From Earliella scabrosa (Eukaryota > Basidiomycota > Agaricomycetes > Polyporales > Polyporaceae): a stretch of 64,000 bases of DNA. The stretch lies in contig JABYQQ010000014.1 in NCBI GenBank assembly GCA_022605405.1, positions 1,302,001 to 1,366,000 on the forward strand, in the 5' to 3' direction. The position numbers and the translations under genes are program-made. The notes under the pieces were generated by a model. That model ran no database searches. It saw only the letters and a list, made by a program, of their open reading frames with translations, and was not told the DNA's origin. Numbering within the stretch: position 1 is the stretch's first letter; each line of letters starts with the position of its first letter. This document shows, piece after piece, positions 10,733-21,108 of the stretch.

Positions 10733-11866
10733 GGGCGGCTATTTCCTGATGCTAAGGGTCCTTGCTCTCACTGCGGTGGCTCTAATCATCATGAGTCTTA
10801 GTGTTGTAAAGTCGGGTCCTAGGACCAGTCAGAACCCGAAAAATAACCTGACCCAACTCAAAAAAACCGGACCAGAACCGGAAAATAATCGGTCGAGTCA
10901 TTGGTTCAGGTCGAGTTATTTTTGGCGGCTGTATATCAGAACCGGTCCATAACCGGTTCGAACCGGTCATGACCGACCGTAAATAGTATCTCATATTGTA
11001 GCCAATAATCCTACGATTCCAACGGTATATAACACTATATATTTTGAATGAGAACTGAGTGTGCTAGAATCAAAATAAACTTGCCCATTTTGGGACAGAT
11101 GGGCTGTCTTTCGGGCTGACAAATGCCAACAAACCCAATCTGGCAACCTAGGCGCCGGTTCAAGCGCCTAAGCGCCCGCGGAAAACTCCGAAAACAAACC
11201 ATCTGTCCCAATATGGGCAAGTTTATTTTGAACATAGCACGTTCAGTTTTGATCTAAAACATATAGTTATATATACCGTTTGATTCCCACGGCTCCGGGC
11301 TACGATTTGACAAAAACATCAATTTTCAGCATAGCCACTTCACAATCGGTTCAGGACCGGTTATAACCGAGAACCGGACCGAGGTTCGGTCAGGTTGTAG
11401 TAGAACCGAACATTCGGTCCGGTTCTCTCAAACTGAACCGGTCAGGTCCGGTCGAAAGTCCGGTTATCTCCGGAGAGGTCAAATAACCGGACTTGACCGG
11501 ACTTTACAACACTAATGAGTCTAACTGCTGGGACAAGCATCCCGAGAAGAAGCCCAAGGGCAAAGGCAAGGGAAAGGGAAAGGCGAAGGACAAGGATAAG
11601 GACAAGGACAAAGGGAATAACAAGGACAATCAGCCCCATGCGCATACCGTCGTCGAGTCTCAGTCTGTAAATGTAGTCGCGTCGTCTAACATTGTTGGTT
11701 CTTTCTACCCCGAGGCCCTCGTTGCCTCTAGTGAGAACTGGACTGCATGGCTGATGGACTCAGGTGCCTCTCAACACATCACGGGCGACCTAAGTGACTT
11801 CTCCGAGTATCAGCCGTTTGATACGCCCATCAGCTTCAATACTGCTGATGCGAGCAACATGATCCT
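10733..11866 (+). pseudogene. Copia zinc knuckle and aspartic protease, split by a MITE
   Basis: The CCHC knuckle (C-S-H-C-G-G-S-N-H-H-E-S-N-C) is encoded half before 10798 and half after 11514; dropping the MITE and one copy of ATGAGTCT restores it exactly. A Lys/Gly/Asp-rich tract follows (11530-11630), then the protease signature D-S-G-A-S (about 11757-11771). The frame is next cut at 11866 by the CACTA-like element. The knuckle packages RNA and the protease cleaves Gag-Pol inside the particle (family knowledge). Confidence 0.9.
10799..11514. mobile_element. hAT-like non-autonomous element (MITE), copy 2, 716 bp
   Basis: It has the same TIR (TAGTGTTGTAAAG) and appears identical to copy 1. 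It is flanked by a perfect 8-bp duplication, ATGAGTCT, at 10791-10798 and 11515-11522, inside the gag zinc knuckle. Because the host Copia has near-identical LTRs, this insertion is young and the family was recently mobile. Confidence 0.9.
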
Positions 11867-12164
11867 CACGAGGGGCAACGCCGGATATTCGGGACCTGAA
11901 CCAGGCTTGTAACCGTGGGATGTGACGAGTAATCCTGGTCACAAGCCTGGTTACAAGGGCGGTTCAGGTCCTGAAAAGTGTTACGTAATACTTACTAGGA
12001 GTAAGTAGACCTTTAAAGACTGCTTGCATGGAGGACTATAGTGACGTCAGCAATGTTCGGGACTTGAGCCAGCCTTGTAACTAGGCTTGTGACCAGGATT
12101 ACTCGTCACACCCCACGGTTACAAGCCTGGTTCAGGTCCCGAACATCCGGCGTTGCTGCTCGTG
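11867..12164. mobile_element. CACTA-like MITE, 298 bp
   Basis: Long inverted arms start CACGAGGGGCAACGCCGG and end with a near inverse (CCGGCGTTGCTGCTCGTG). The pairing extends inward for most of the element, so the RNA or single strand would fold back. A 3-bp duplication CCT flanks it (11864-11866 and 12165-12167). Excision with one CCT restores the Copia reading frame from protease to integrase. A CAC.. terminus and a 3-bp duplication fit the CACTA superfamily. Confidence 0.8.
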
Positions 12165-12167
12165 CCT

Positions 12168-15100
12168 TGCTCTCGGGAAGGGCACGGTCCGTGGTAACAC
12201 TTGGGTTGATGGTGACAAAGTTCCGATCGCACTCACCCATGTGTACTACATCCCGAAGTTGAGAGGTCGTATCTTCTCGACAGGCACCATTGAGCGCAAC
12301 GGGTACTCCCTTGTCCAAGGAGATGGGAAGATGTGCATCTTTGACAAGCTGCCAGAAGGCGCTGTCAAATTTGGTTCGACGATTCGGATCAAGGGTCGCA
12401 AGATCCTTGAAGCGGAGTACAACGTCCTGAGCAATATCTACTGGGCTAAGCTCGAACTTCACAATGGCCAGCGTGTTCATCTTAACGTCAGCCGCTTTCG
12501 TACCTTGCACCGTCGCTTTGGTCATCTCGGCAAGGACGCGCTGCGCCATCTCCTGAAGAACGTCCGAGGGGTTGATTCTGTTGATTCCCCTGAAGACGAA
12601 GATGAACCGTGTGAGGGATGTGCCTGGGGCAAATCCACTCGTCTCCCCTTCCCACCTTCTGATAAGCGTGCTACGGAACCACTCGAGCTCGTTCACACCG
12701 ATCTTGATGGCCCGATGCGCACCCAAGCTATCGGAGGTTACAAGTATTTCGCCAGTTTCATTGATGACTACTCCGGACTCGCCCGTGCTTACTACCTTAA
12801 GTCGAAGTCGGACGCGTTCCAAGCGTTCCTCGACTACAAGGCGTGGGCTGAGACCCAGACCGGTCGAAAGATCAAGAAGGTCCGCTCGGACCGAGGGGGA
12901 GAATACACTTCTACCGAGTTCTCTGAGCTTCTTCGTTCGCACGGGATCGAGCACCAGAAGACTATGCCTGGCTCTCCGCAGCAGAATGGACGCGCTGAGC
13001 GCTGGAACCGTACTATCGTCGAAAAGGCCATGGCCATGCTCCATCAGGCAGGTCTTAGTCACGGTTTCTGGCAACTCGCCGTTGATGCAGCCGTTCATAT
13101 CTACAATCGTCAACCGATGCGTCGACACAAATGGCAATGCCCCATCACCAAGTGGGACGGAACCGTTCCGGACGTCTCCTACTTCCGAGTGTTTGGGTGC
13201 AAAGCCTTTGTACACGTGCAGAAGGCAAAGTGCGAAGGGAAACTCGACAAGAAGGCTGTCGAGATGATCTTCGTGGGGTATGAGTCTGGTTCCAAGGGGT
13301 ATAAGTTTTGGAATCCAGCCAACCGCTCTATCGTAGTGTCTCGCGATGTGACATTCGATGAAGAGTCTTTCCCTGCTCGTAAACTCCCCGGCAACCATCC
13401 TGTTACCCCGGATGACCATCCGTTCCCAGATGATCAGTCTGATAAGGCTTCAGAAGCCGATGTCGACGGTCATGAGGACGACCTCCATCCCGAGATTGTT
13501 CCTGAACTCCCAGATCTACCACCTGACCCTCCAGCGGATGCTCAGCCACCTCCAGCTGAAGTGCCTCCTCCAGCCGACGCCCCTGCTCCTCCGCCGCCGC
13601 AACCGCCTCAACCGCCTGCTGTACCACCGCCTAAGCCTGCTCACAAGCGAGGATGTCACCCTCCAGTGGGAGAACAGCCTCCCAGCCTTGCGCGTGACAG
13701 ACCACGGCGTGAGAATGCGGGTAAACGGTCCGAGTCAAAGACTCGTGATAACGTGTACGGCGACGAGCCACCGGCTAAAGTCGATGCCCGGACTGATCCG
13801 GATGGCACGCAGCGAGAGGACCAAGCGCTTCTCATGTTTCTCATGGCGTCTCAGTACAAAACTGGCATTCCGAACTCCCACAAGGAAGCCATGAAGTCGC
13901 CTGAAGCTGAGAAATGGCGCGATGCGGAGAAAGCGGAGTATGACTCGTTGCTCGAGAATAAGACTTGGGTCCTTGTCCCTCGTCCGAAAGATCGGCATGT
14001 GGTCTCCAACCGCTGGGTCTATGACATCAAGCATGATGGGCGGTACAAAGCTCGTCTAGTCGCTAAGGGTTTCACTCAGGTGTGGGGTGAGGACTATCAC
14101 GAGACCTTCTCCCCCGTGGCACGGTTCGAGTCTATCCGGTACCTTCTCGCGCATGCAGCGCTTGAGGACTGGGACATCGAGTCAATGGATGTCAAGACCG
14201 CGTTTCTTAACGGCGATCTGGATGAGGAGATCTACATGGAACAGCCGGAAGGTTGGATCGTTCCTGGCAAGGAGGATCACGTGTGTCTGCTGAAAAAGGC
14301 AATCTATGGTCTTAAGCAGGCATCCCGTCAGTGGAACGTGAAAATCCACCAGTCGCTTATTAGCCTGGGATTCAAACGGACCTATTCTGATGCCGGGATA
14401 TACGTATATCGGCGACAAAGGGGGGATCACGTCACTATCGTTGTTCTTTATGTCGACGATCTACTTCTCCTCGGCGATCAGCCTGGCCACATACAGCACG
14501 TGAAGCGTTCGCTTTCTAAGCAGTACAAAATGACGGACTTGGGACCAGTTCAGCGTTTCCTTGGTCTTCGCATCACTCGTGACCGTGCTACGCGGATCAT
14601 CGAGATCGACCAGGAAGAGTACATCCAGTCCGTTCTCGAGCGCTTTCACATGGCCGACTGTAAGCCGTCACGTACCCCTCTCCCTGCTGGTGCTGTTCTA
14701 GAGTCATCTGAGCACACCGCCACCGATGCGTCGCGTCAGCGCTATCAGAGCTTGATTGGCAGTCTTCTGTACGCCATGCTCGGTACGCGGCCCGACATAG
14801 CCTTTGCTGTCACGCGGCTTTCGAAGTTCAATGCCAATCCCTCAGACGCGCATCTTCACTATGCCAAGTATGTCCTCCGGTATCTTCAGGGTACTAAGGC
14901 GTACCGGCTGCGCTACCAGGGAGCGTCTAATGACGGTCTGATTTCGTACTCCGATTCGGATTGGGCCGAAGACCGTGATGATCGGCATTCTACCTCTGGC
15001 TTCATCTTTCTGATGGCAGGTGCTGCTATATCGTGGGCATCGAGGCGTCAGCCTACCATTTCGCTTTCCTCGACTGAAGCGGAGTATAAAGCGGCCTCTG

Positions 15101-15411
15101 ACACCTGTCGTCAATTGGTGTGGCTGAGGACGTTCAGTGAAGAACTCGGCGATGACATGTCTCGACCAACTCCCATGTGTCTTGACAATCAGGGGTCTAT
15201 CTTCCTGTCCGTCAATCCCGTGATCGACCGCCGGACCAAGCACATTGAGGTTAGATACCACTTCATCCGAGAGCAGGTGGAGTTGGGATCGACCGAGATC
15301 TTCTATGTAGCGACTGCGGATCAACTCGCCGACGCTCTAACTAAGAATGTGCCTTTGGCAATTCAGTCGAAGTTCGTCCAAGAGATTGGTCTTGCTTATG
15401 TCACATCTTGA
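12168..15411 (+). CDS. Copia Pol: integrase, reverse transcriptase, RNase H
   Basis: The frame is open from 12168 to the TGA at 15409-15411. In order: a GAG-pre-integrase HHCC-type zinc region ending C-E-G-C-A-W-G-K (about 12490-12640), an integrase core with H-T-D, S-D-R-G-G-E-Y and P-Q-Q-N-G-R-A-E (about 12690-13010), a Pro-rich linker (about 13500-13650), RT with T-A-F-L-N-G-D-L, K-A-I-Y-G-L-K-Q-A and Y-V-D-D-L (about 14190-14465), and RNase H with S-D-S-D-W-A, S-S-T-E-A-E-Y and K-H-I-E-V-R-Y-H (about 14950-15270). All catalytic motifs I can check are present. The protein would normally be made as part of a Gag-Pol fusion, which the upstream inserts now prevent. Confidence 0.95.
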
Positions 15412-15412
15412 A

Positions 15413-15422
15413 CGAGTGGGAG
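15413..15422 (+). promoter_or_regulatory. Polypurine tract of the Copia element
   Basis: The purine-rich GAGTGGGAG directly precedes the 3' LTR, where plus-strand DNA synthesis is primed. It contains one T and is short. Confidence 0.6.
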
Positions 15423-16002
15423 TGTTGAACTTAGGGTTATCCGGCACTGTCCGGACCGATATGTCCCCATATGGACTTGTGGCTATGCGTTCACATGACG
15501 CACAGCATGGGCTATGCTTCTTCGTTACTATATATAGATAACTCTGCATCTGTACGATAGTTCTTTCTTTCCGGACTTTACCTCTACGTACCAGTGCGTT
15601 CTACGATGTTCCGGATAGTTCCAGACCTTATGTCTGACTCAGACTTGGTGCTCATCCTCGCGTCATACTGACTCATCCTCGCACCATAGCCTCGTATGCC
15701 TCTTACTCATCGTCTTGTGGCTAACATGTGACTGCTTTCTACGCTTACTCAGCTACCTTCTCTACGTCTATATAAGCAGCTCACATTTCGCCTCTGCTCT
15801 TCAGTCGTTCGCTCACTGACTGAAGAGTAAGTCTCATACATACATAGGCTCTCTACTTACTTACTGACTAAGTACTTGTAGTCTCTCTCTGTTCGACTTA
15901 CAGGTACTTATCTATGCAATATAGTCGTTCGCTCACTGACTGAAGATCTCTCTCTGTTCGACTTACAGTCGGCTCCCAGCCTTCCAGGTCTGAAGTTCAT
16001 CA
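15423..16002 (+). repeat. 3' LTR of the Copia element
   Basis: It is 580 bp, has the same ends as the 5' LTR and appears identical to it. The duplication CACAC follows. Confidence 0.95.
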
Positions 16003-16040
16003 CACACATCGCCTCGCTCCCTCGTCCTGCAACACTGTAG

Positions 16041-16130
16041 TCACCAGTATCATCTCGGTCCATGACAATGCAATATTACTTCTTTGTATGCAAACAACAG
16101 CAATTCCATAAATTAGTTGTCGGTTCACGT
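16041..16130 (+). other. Possible last exon of the dioxygenase-like gene
   Basis: After the Copia element a YAG acceptor at 16039-16040 would continue the frame left open at 6682 for about 30 codons to a TGA near 16132. If correct, the Copia lies wholly in an intron of the gene. The peptide has no recognisable motif. Confidence 0.3.
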
Positions 16131-16189
16131 TGACGCGGTGCGAGACGTGGTCAAATCAACAACGCGACCACCATCTCACGATCCCATCT

Positions 16190-16273
16190 GCATATAAGCT
16201 CGGCCATCTGCGCTGCTCCTACTCAAGCTGGCCCCGAGGATGACCGCTCTTTCCGGTGGGCAAGCTGAAGTTA
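16190..16273 (+). pseudogene. Promoter and truncated first exon resembling the one at 3961
   Basis: A TATA-like CATATAAG at about 16191 precedes ATG 16241. The first seven codons differ from those at 3961 by one residue and are followed by a donor GTATGT at about 16277. No continuation is seen before the convergent gene ends at 16371, so this looks like a 5' end left by duplication or truncation. Confidence 0.35.
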
Positions 16274-16370
16274 CAGGTATGTGTACAGTAAAGCGGCGTG
16301 GCCCAAGTGAACACATACATGTAGCTAACGTGCGTATACACATGAGTAGACGGGTTTTTCTCATTCCGAT

Positions 16371-17238
16371 TTACATAGCGCGATCCCGGGGGAGCACGAG
16401 CGCAATGCTGTGAAACTCAAATTCAGTGCGCCACATCACCCATTCGGTTACAGCGGGCTCTAACTTGCGTCGGTGAAGTGTTGCCTCGACCAAGACGATG
16501 TCACCGATCGCGAGGTGTGCCACCGACAACTTTGGCATGGTGTCCTTGCCACTGTAGAACGAGCACGCGTCGTACACTTCTGGGAAAAGCTGCAATAGAT
16601 ATCAGCATGCCAATACAACCGATCACAGAGCCGATCAGGTGCGTACCGTGTTAGAACATGTGAGGCCCCGCTTCTGAGTCGCGGTCACGGTGGCAGGAAC
16701 TATGTTAGCTATGAACGTGGGTGAGCTTCGAGTGTGCCAATGTGAATAGCAGAGCACTCACAGCGTGGAACAGGACGACTGCGCTGCCTGAGCCTGACCA
16801 TTGCGTTGCGATCGACGGTACGGAGGAGGTCAAGCGTGATGGAGTTCATGGTGTGTGTTCCCTCCGATGAGGCGCCGAACGCCATCGCACGCAGTGGACC
16901 ACAGAGCCACACCGTTGTGGGCTTGCCTTGGGTGGTCATGCACTCGTGGTCTGTTCCGACCCCCCAAGTGGCGGCAGGAGAGATCTTTGCCAGCGCGAAC
17001 GTTGACACCCCGTCGTCATGGTCCAAGATGGCTTGTAGACGACTGAAGGACAAGGTCAGTAGGAAGAAAAGCACAGCAAGCACCACATTGCGTACTCTGT
17101 CTCTCTGCATCGTATCCAAGCTGGGACTTGAATCGCGTTGTCGAGTGTGGCAACGTTCTGCACGTCGTCACTGCCCCGTTGGCGTTTGGCAGGGCAGTCG
17201 GGCGAGGGAGAGCGAGGGCGCATCCGGGCAGAAGCCAT
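16371..17238 (-). CDS. Lineage-specific array family protein A, function unknown
   Basis: The exons are complement(16371..16589, 16647..16708, 16762..17042, 17096..17238), in phase, giving 234 aa. The N-terminus is basic with K-R-Q-R, a possible nuclear localisation signal. Exon 2 (281 nt, the same length as in member D) carries the pattern R-L-x(6)-D-D and L-L-R-T-V-D-R. The last exon carries the family signature V-Y-D-A, then M-P-K-L-S, then A-I-G-D-I-V-L-V-E, then a Trp and an F-E-F-H-S-I strand. No catalytic motif is apparent. The same fold recurs in neighbouring members on both strands. I do not recognise a named domain. Confidence 0.7.
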
Positions 17239-17486
17239 GAGGAGATGATTGCGGACCGGCGTCGTTGTCTGAAAGCATGTTAAATAGAGGTAGAGTGAAA
17301 CCCTTTCAGTCGAAGCTGGTTCCGGCGTGACGAGACCCAATGTTTAGGCAGGCAACCCACGGACGCCGCTGCCATGCTCCACACTGGAGACAGGCGGAAT
17401 TTGGAAGGATCGGGAGAAACATTCACCGACGGCGGATACAATTTAAGGATAGGATAAAACAGGCACCGTAATCAGTTGAGCAGTGT

Positions 17487-18365
17487 CTACGACATAGAGG
17501 GGCCCGGGCGTGGCAGAGAAGGACAGTCGGGTGAGTACAGTAGGTGTATGCAGTCGGCAGCCAACCTGAACGCAGGCGGACCACGAGAAGGATCTGCAAA
17601 TAAAGTGATAGAACAGTCGAGAGCCACAATATCGTTGCGCTTCATGATGGCAGGGGGAATAAAACCCTCTCCGCTGATCACGTTGAAATCGGTGTTATCA
17701 AACACCCGGAACTTGTAAGCAGGCTGAAGTCGGAAGGAGCAGTCAGATGCAGCCAAGGTTGGTCAGTAAGCATAGGAGGAGAGGTCTAGATGCATACCCT
17801 GCCGTGATAGATACCGTCGGGCTCTTCGGTGGGGACAGGAGCGGCATAAATCTTGACCAGCGTTGCGGGACGCTCACCATCTGCATAGCATTGGAGTCAT
17901 CCTCTCGCTTGAGCTCGCAGGAAGTGGGGCAGACTCACCCAAGTGGACCGCTTCATCGAACTCGTCGACCGAAGAAAAGGTAGACGACGCACGCACCGCA
18001 TCCGCTTCAAACAGGGGGAAGATGCGCAGATGAGGGTCAATGTCATCGAGTGCGACAGACTCAATGACGCTGATGATGCGGACTAGAAGGGCATTGGTGT
18101 GTTTGCAGAAAGTGGCTTGAGTGCGGAGATTTTCGAAGTTCCAACGGTTGCCGCTGCGAGGCATCGCGGCCAACGTGCAAGGGTCATCCCACAGCGCTCT
18201 TCTTTGCATAGCGCGAAGGGCACTGCAATGACGGGTATGTGTCCGACTGTCAGACCGTGGCACATAGTAGACTGACATCACATACGCAATTGTGTCAGGC
18301 TTATACAGAGCTCCAGTCCGAGACAGCTGCTCGTTGAGGGCAAGGTAGTCAAGCGGGAGAGGCAT
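17487..18365 (-). CDS. Array family protein H (variant), function unknown
   Basis: The exons are complement(17487..17723, 17798..17880, 17939..18365), in phase, giving 248 aa. The C-terminal exon has a FRVFDNTDF segment and then R-N-D-I-V-A-L-D-C-S-I, the counterpart of G-D-x-V-L-V-E in members A, D, E and I. The first 140 residues differ from those members (there is a V-I-E-S-V-A-L-D-D-I-D stretch), so this is a distinct branch or a related second family. No membrane segment or catalytic motif was seen. Confidence 0.65.
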
Positions 18366-18462
18366 TGCAGGAAATGAAGAGCTCGCTCAATGGTGGATGA
18401 TTTGGACGGCGAGAGACACCCCGCTCCGCATGTATAAGTAGAGTGAGAGTTTACAACACGAG

Positions 18463-19815
18463 TCACAGTACGGAGACAACCCAAAACAGTAAGCCCCAAG
18501 TGAGGAGTAAATGACGACGTAAACCAGCTTCTATGACGATTCCGCCCTGCCTGAACGGTCTATTGCGCACAGCTATGAGATCAGAGCACGGCATATCAGC
18601 GGTAGTCATGGGGGTTGTGATGACAGATACGCACCGGAGCAAACGATGAACTGCCACCGTCTGCACTTCGTGAACGGCGCGGGGATCAAACGGTATGTGG
18701 TGAGTGCATGCACCTCCACATGCAGGACCCCCGCGCCACCACCGTGGTGCACGAGCACCATCAGGAAGATGCAGCGCATTGTGCTTTGCAGGAGCTGAGC
18801 ATGGCTTGAGCGAGCCCACGATACAGAACTTGTCCCCGAAGTAACGTGTGACGCGCGCACATCTTTCCGAGTTCATGGTGCAAGGACCGGTGACGGCGGG
18901 AGTCCACGATGTTGGTGTGCGGCCGAAGGTGTAGCCACGATCTTGGTACTTCTGGACACATACCGCTGTGCGCTTGTTGATGTTCCCGTCGGGGCCGTAA
19001 CAGCGGGGGTTGATGAGACCTCGGCCAGCGAGCATGTGCTCGGGATAAGCAATGCAGTACGCATCGGCCGAGATAAAGTTCATGACGAGTGTGCTCCAGA
19101 AGAAAGCGAGGGGATGCAGCGCGGAGATGGTAGCGCTCTCAATTACGTCGATGGCCCTGCCATCGGGTCGGACAAGTCAGTAGACGGCAACAAACCCCTT
19201 GCCTCCCTCCGTGTACTCCTCTTGGGGTTCGTCTTCTCCTGAGGTCGGCAAGGCGTCTTTCGTGCGAGGGAGCAGTCGGTAGTTCTCAGCGGCGATCAAG
19301 TACGCGACCAGCTCACCTGCCACACCAAGAGGAGTGTAAAGGTCGAGGTCGCCGGGTGACCACCCCATTGCGCGGTCGACGTCGAGGATGTTGAGCACGG
19401 CGGATCCAGAGCCAACGACTTGTTTGATCCTCATGAAGTCCCGAGCTCCGAGTACGTCTTCAAAGTAGTCGGCAAACGCAGTGTTTGTGCGGTGCTCGAT
19501 TGCATACGAGGACGTGATATCGGCAACCACACACGAATTGCGCCAACTTTGGAAGGTGCGCATGTCTAGCAAGTCGGCCAGCTGAATGAGGACGTCGTTG
19601 TTCAGTCTAGAGGAGCAAAAGGAAGTGAGCAGAAGAGTACAGCAGAGCAAGTGAGACACGATGCACCTTTGGAAGCCCAGCACCTGAGTTGGCACCGAGG
19701 GGGAGGTGGCTGTGGAGTTGGGTGCGGGAGATTGAGGGGTTGAAGGGGAGGACGGACGGCGTGAAGGGTTGTAGCGGTGTCCTCGCAGGGTGTGATGGGA
19801 AGAACGCAAGCACAT
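18463..19815 (-). pseudogene. F-box-like/nucleotidyltransferase-fold protein with an in-frame stop
   Basis: Exon 1 is complement(19667..19815) and exon 2 starts at 19606. The start L-N-N-D-V-L-I-Q-L-A-D-L-L resembles an F-box helix. Next come G-S-G-S-A-V-L-N-I-L and P-G-D-L-D-L-Y-T-P, the G-S..D-x-D pattern of nucleotidyltransferase folds, then I-D-V-I-E-S, F-W-S-T-L-V-M-N-F-I-S-A-D and A-Y-P, and W-W-R-G-G-P-A-C-G-G-A-C near the end. This set recurs in a large Agaricomycete family of unknown role. A TGA at 19177-19179 interrupts the frame where CGA (Arg) would fit. A rare intron over this stretch is possible, so inactivation is likely but not certain. Confidence 0.55.
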
Positions 19816-20212
19816 TGTTGGCGGGGAAAGACGAAGGGTCAGTTATGAACGGCAGAAGTGCAGGAGAGCGACGGCGGTCATCCTCACCTACACGATAATT
19901 GTATATATGCAATTTTTGGCTCAGAGCATAACAAAAAATTGTTGTGCTGCTTCAGGGGTTATGCAAAACCAGAAAGATCCAGAACACACCTGAACGTCGG
20001 CTGCAGACAGCGGCCGACACGGACCAACAGATAAAAATTTGTTGAGTTGAAAAGGCAGTGACTCGGCACGATCGGGCTGAGGGACAGGTCCAGTCCGATT
20101 CCAGAACAGGGGTCAATTATTTATTAGGCACGACGAGATCCAGTGAGGGTACGGGTGCATACGAGAAGGAAGAGATCGACATGAGGGGGGAAAGTGGTGA
20201 ATGGAAACCAGC

Positions 20213-21012
20213 CTAATATGCGACGCTCTCCTGTCTCTCAGACCCGTGATTGCTTGCGGCCTCCTCCTCGCCCTCCGACGGTGATGACACTCGCACGTTC
20301 ATGGAGCGGAACTCATGGCGACGTTTGATGATTCTAACTGTAGTCGAGACGGTGATGGTTCCCTCCTCGTCCTCGTTGATCTTCAGAATGACTAGCAGCC
20401 GATACTGAACATGTAGTGCGGGCGTGACTAGGCTGTAGCGATATTCAAGCAACTGACTGGCACTTACCGTGTCGCCCAAACGGTTCCTACGCTTGATTAG
20501 AATGTATATCGGCATATTGAGCAAGTCGTTCGGGTAGTAGACGCGGACACCTTTCCGTCTAGGATGGGAGGGCTTGGCGGTCCGTTCTGGCACACGGCAG
20601 TATGGAGGGAGAGTAGACAAGCTGTCGGTTTCAACAGATACCTCATCTGGATTGACCGACCACAGTCTGACGGTCGTCAGAACATGCCGCTGTTGGCGGA
20701 CGTCGTAAGTGTTTACCAGTACACAGGTGGAGGGGACGCACTTTTGCCTCTGAAGGTGGTCGCTCCGGTAGTTGAACATAGATCGGAAAATCGAGCAATA
20801 AGCTTGACGACATGTGGAGAACCAGATGTGACGGAGAGCGAGGAGAAGGGTGAAGCAAAGAGGGTGTGCAAGATAACGAGAGCAGCAAAGACATGGGTGT
20901 TGACGGAGCCGGAGGTAGTGTCGTCATCATTCAAGGAGCACGGAACGTCATCCGCATGGGCGGAAGGTCGGAGTGTCGGGCGTGCAAGCGGATCGATCCT
21001 AAACGGAAACAC
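20213..21012 (-). CDS. Hypothetical protein, unrecognised
   Basis: Possible exons lie within 20213-21012, with an ATG at 21012. The N-terminal third contains a hydrophobic stretch (about residues 37-60) that could be a signal anchor. The C-terminal third is rich in beta-type sequence and ends in a charged Ser/Glu tail. It does not show the Y-D-A..G-D-x-V-L-V-E signature of its neighbours. The splice pattern is uncertain and the gene could be decayed. Confidence 0.3.
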
Positions 21013-21108
21013 AATGAGTCATTACGGGGCCGGCAGTCAGCCATGGCCCGTTAAGTAGTAGGCTGGCATGGTGATGGGTGTTCACTCGCCAAAATATCTT
21101 CCTCCCGC

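Larger units (their letters stand above)
6704..16002 (+). mobile_element. Ty1/Copia LTR retrotransposon with three nested insertions
   Basis: Two 580-bp LTRs (6704-7283 and 15423-16002) begin TG and end CA, and the 5-bp target duplication CACAC flanks the whole (6699-6703 and 16003-16007). The LTRs appear identical, so the insertion is recent. The order gag, zinc knuckle, protease, integrase, reverse transcriptase, RNase H is Pseudoviridae/Copia. Three foreign elements lie inside: 9023-10732, 10799-11514 and 11867-12164. They break gag and the gag-pol junction, so this copy cannot encode its own polyprotein, although pol is open. Without the inserts the element would be about 6.6 kb. Confidence 0.95.

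Noticed and set aside
12106..13419. 437-codon minus-strand frame as a gene
   Set aside because: It is the shadow of the Copia pol frame on the other strand.
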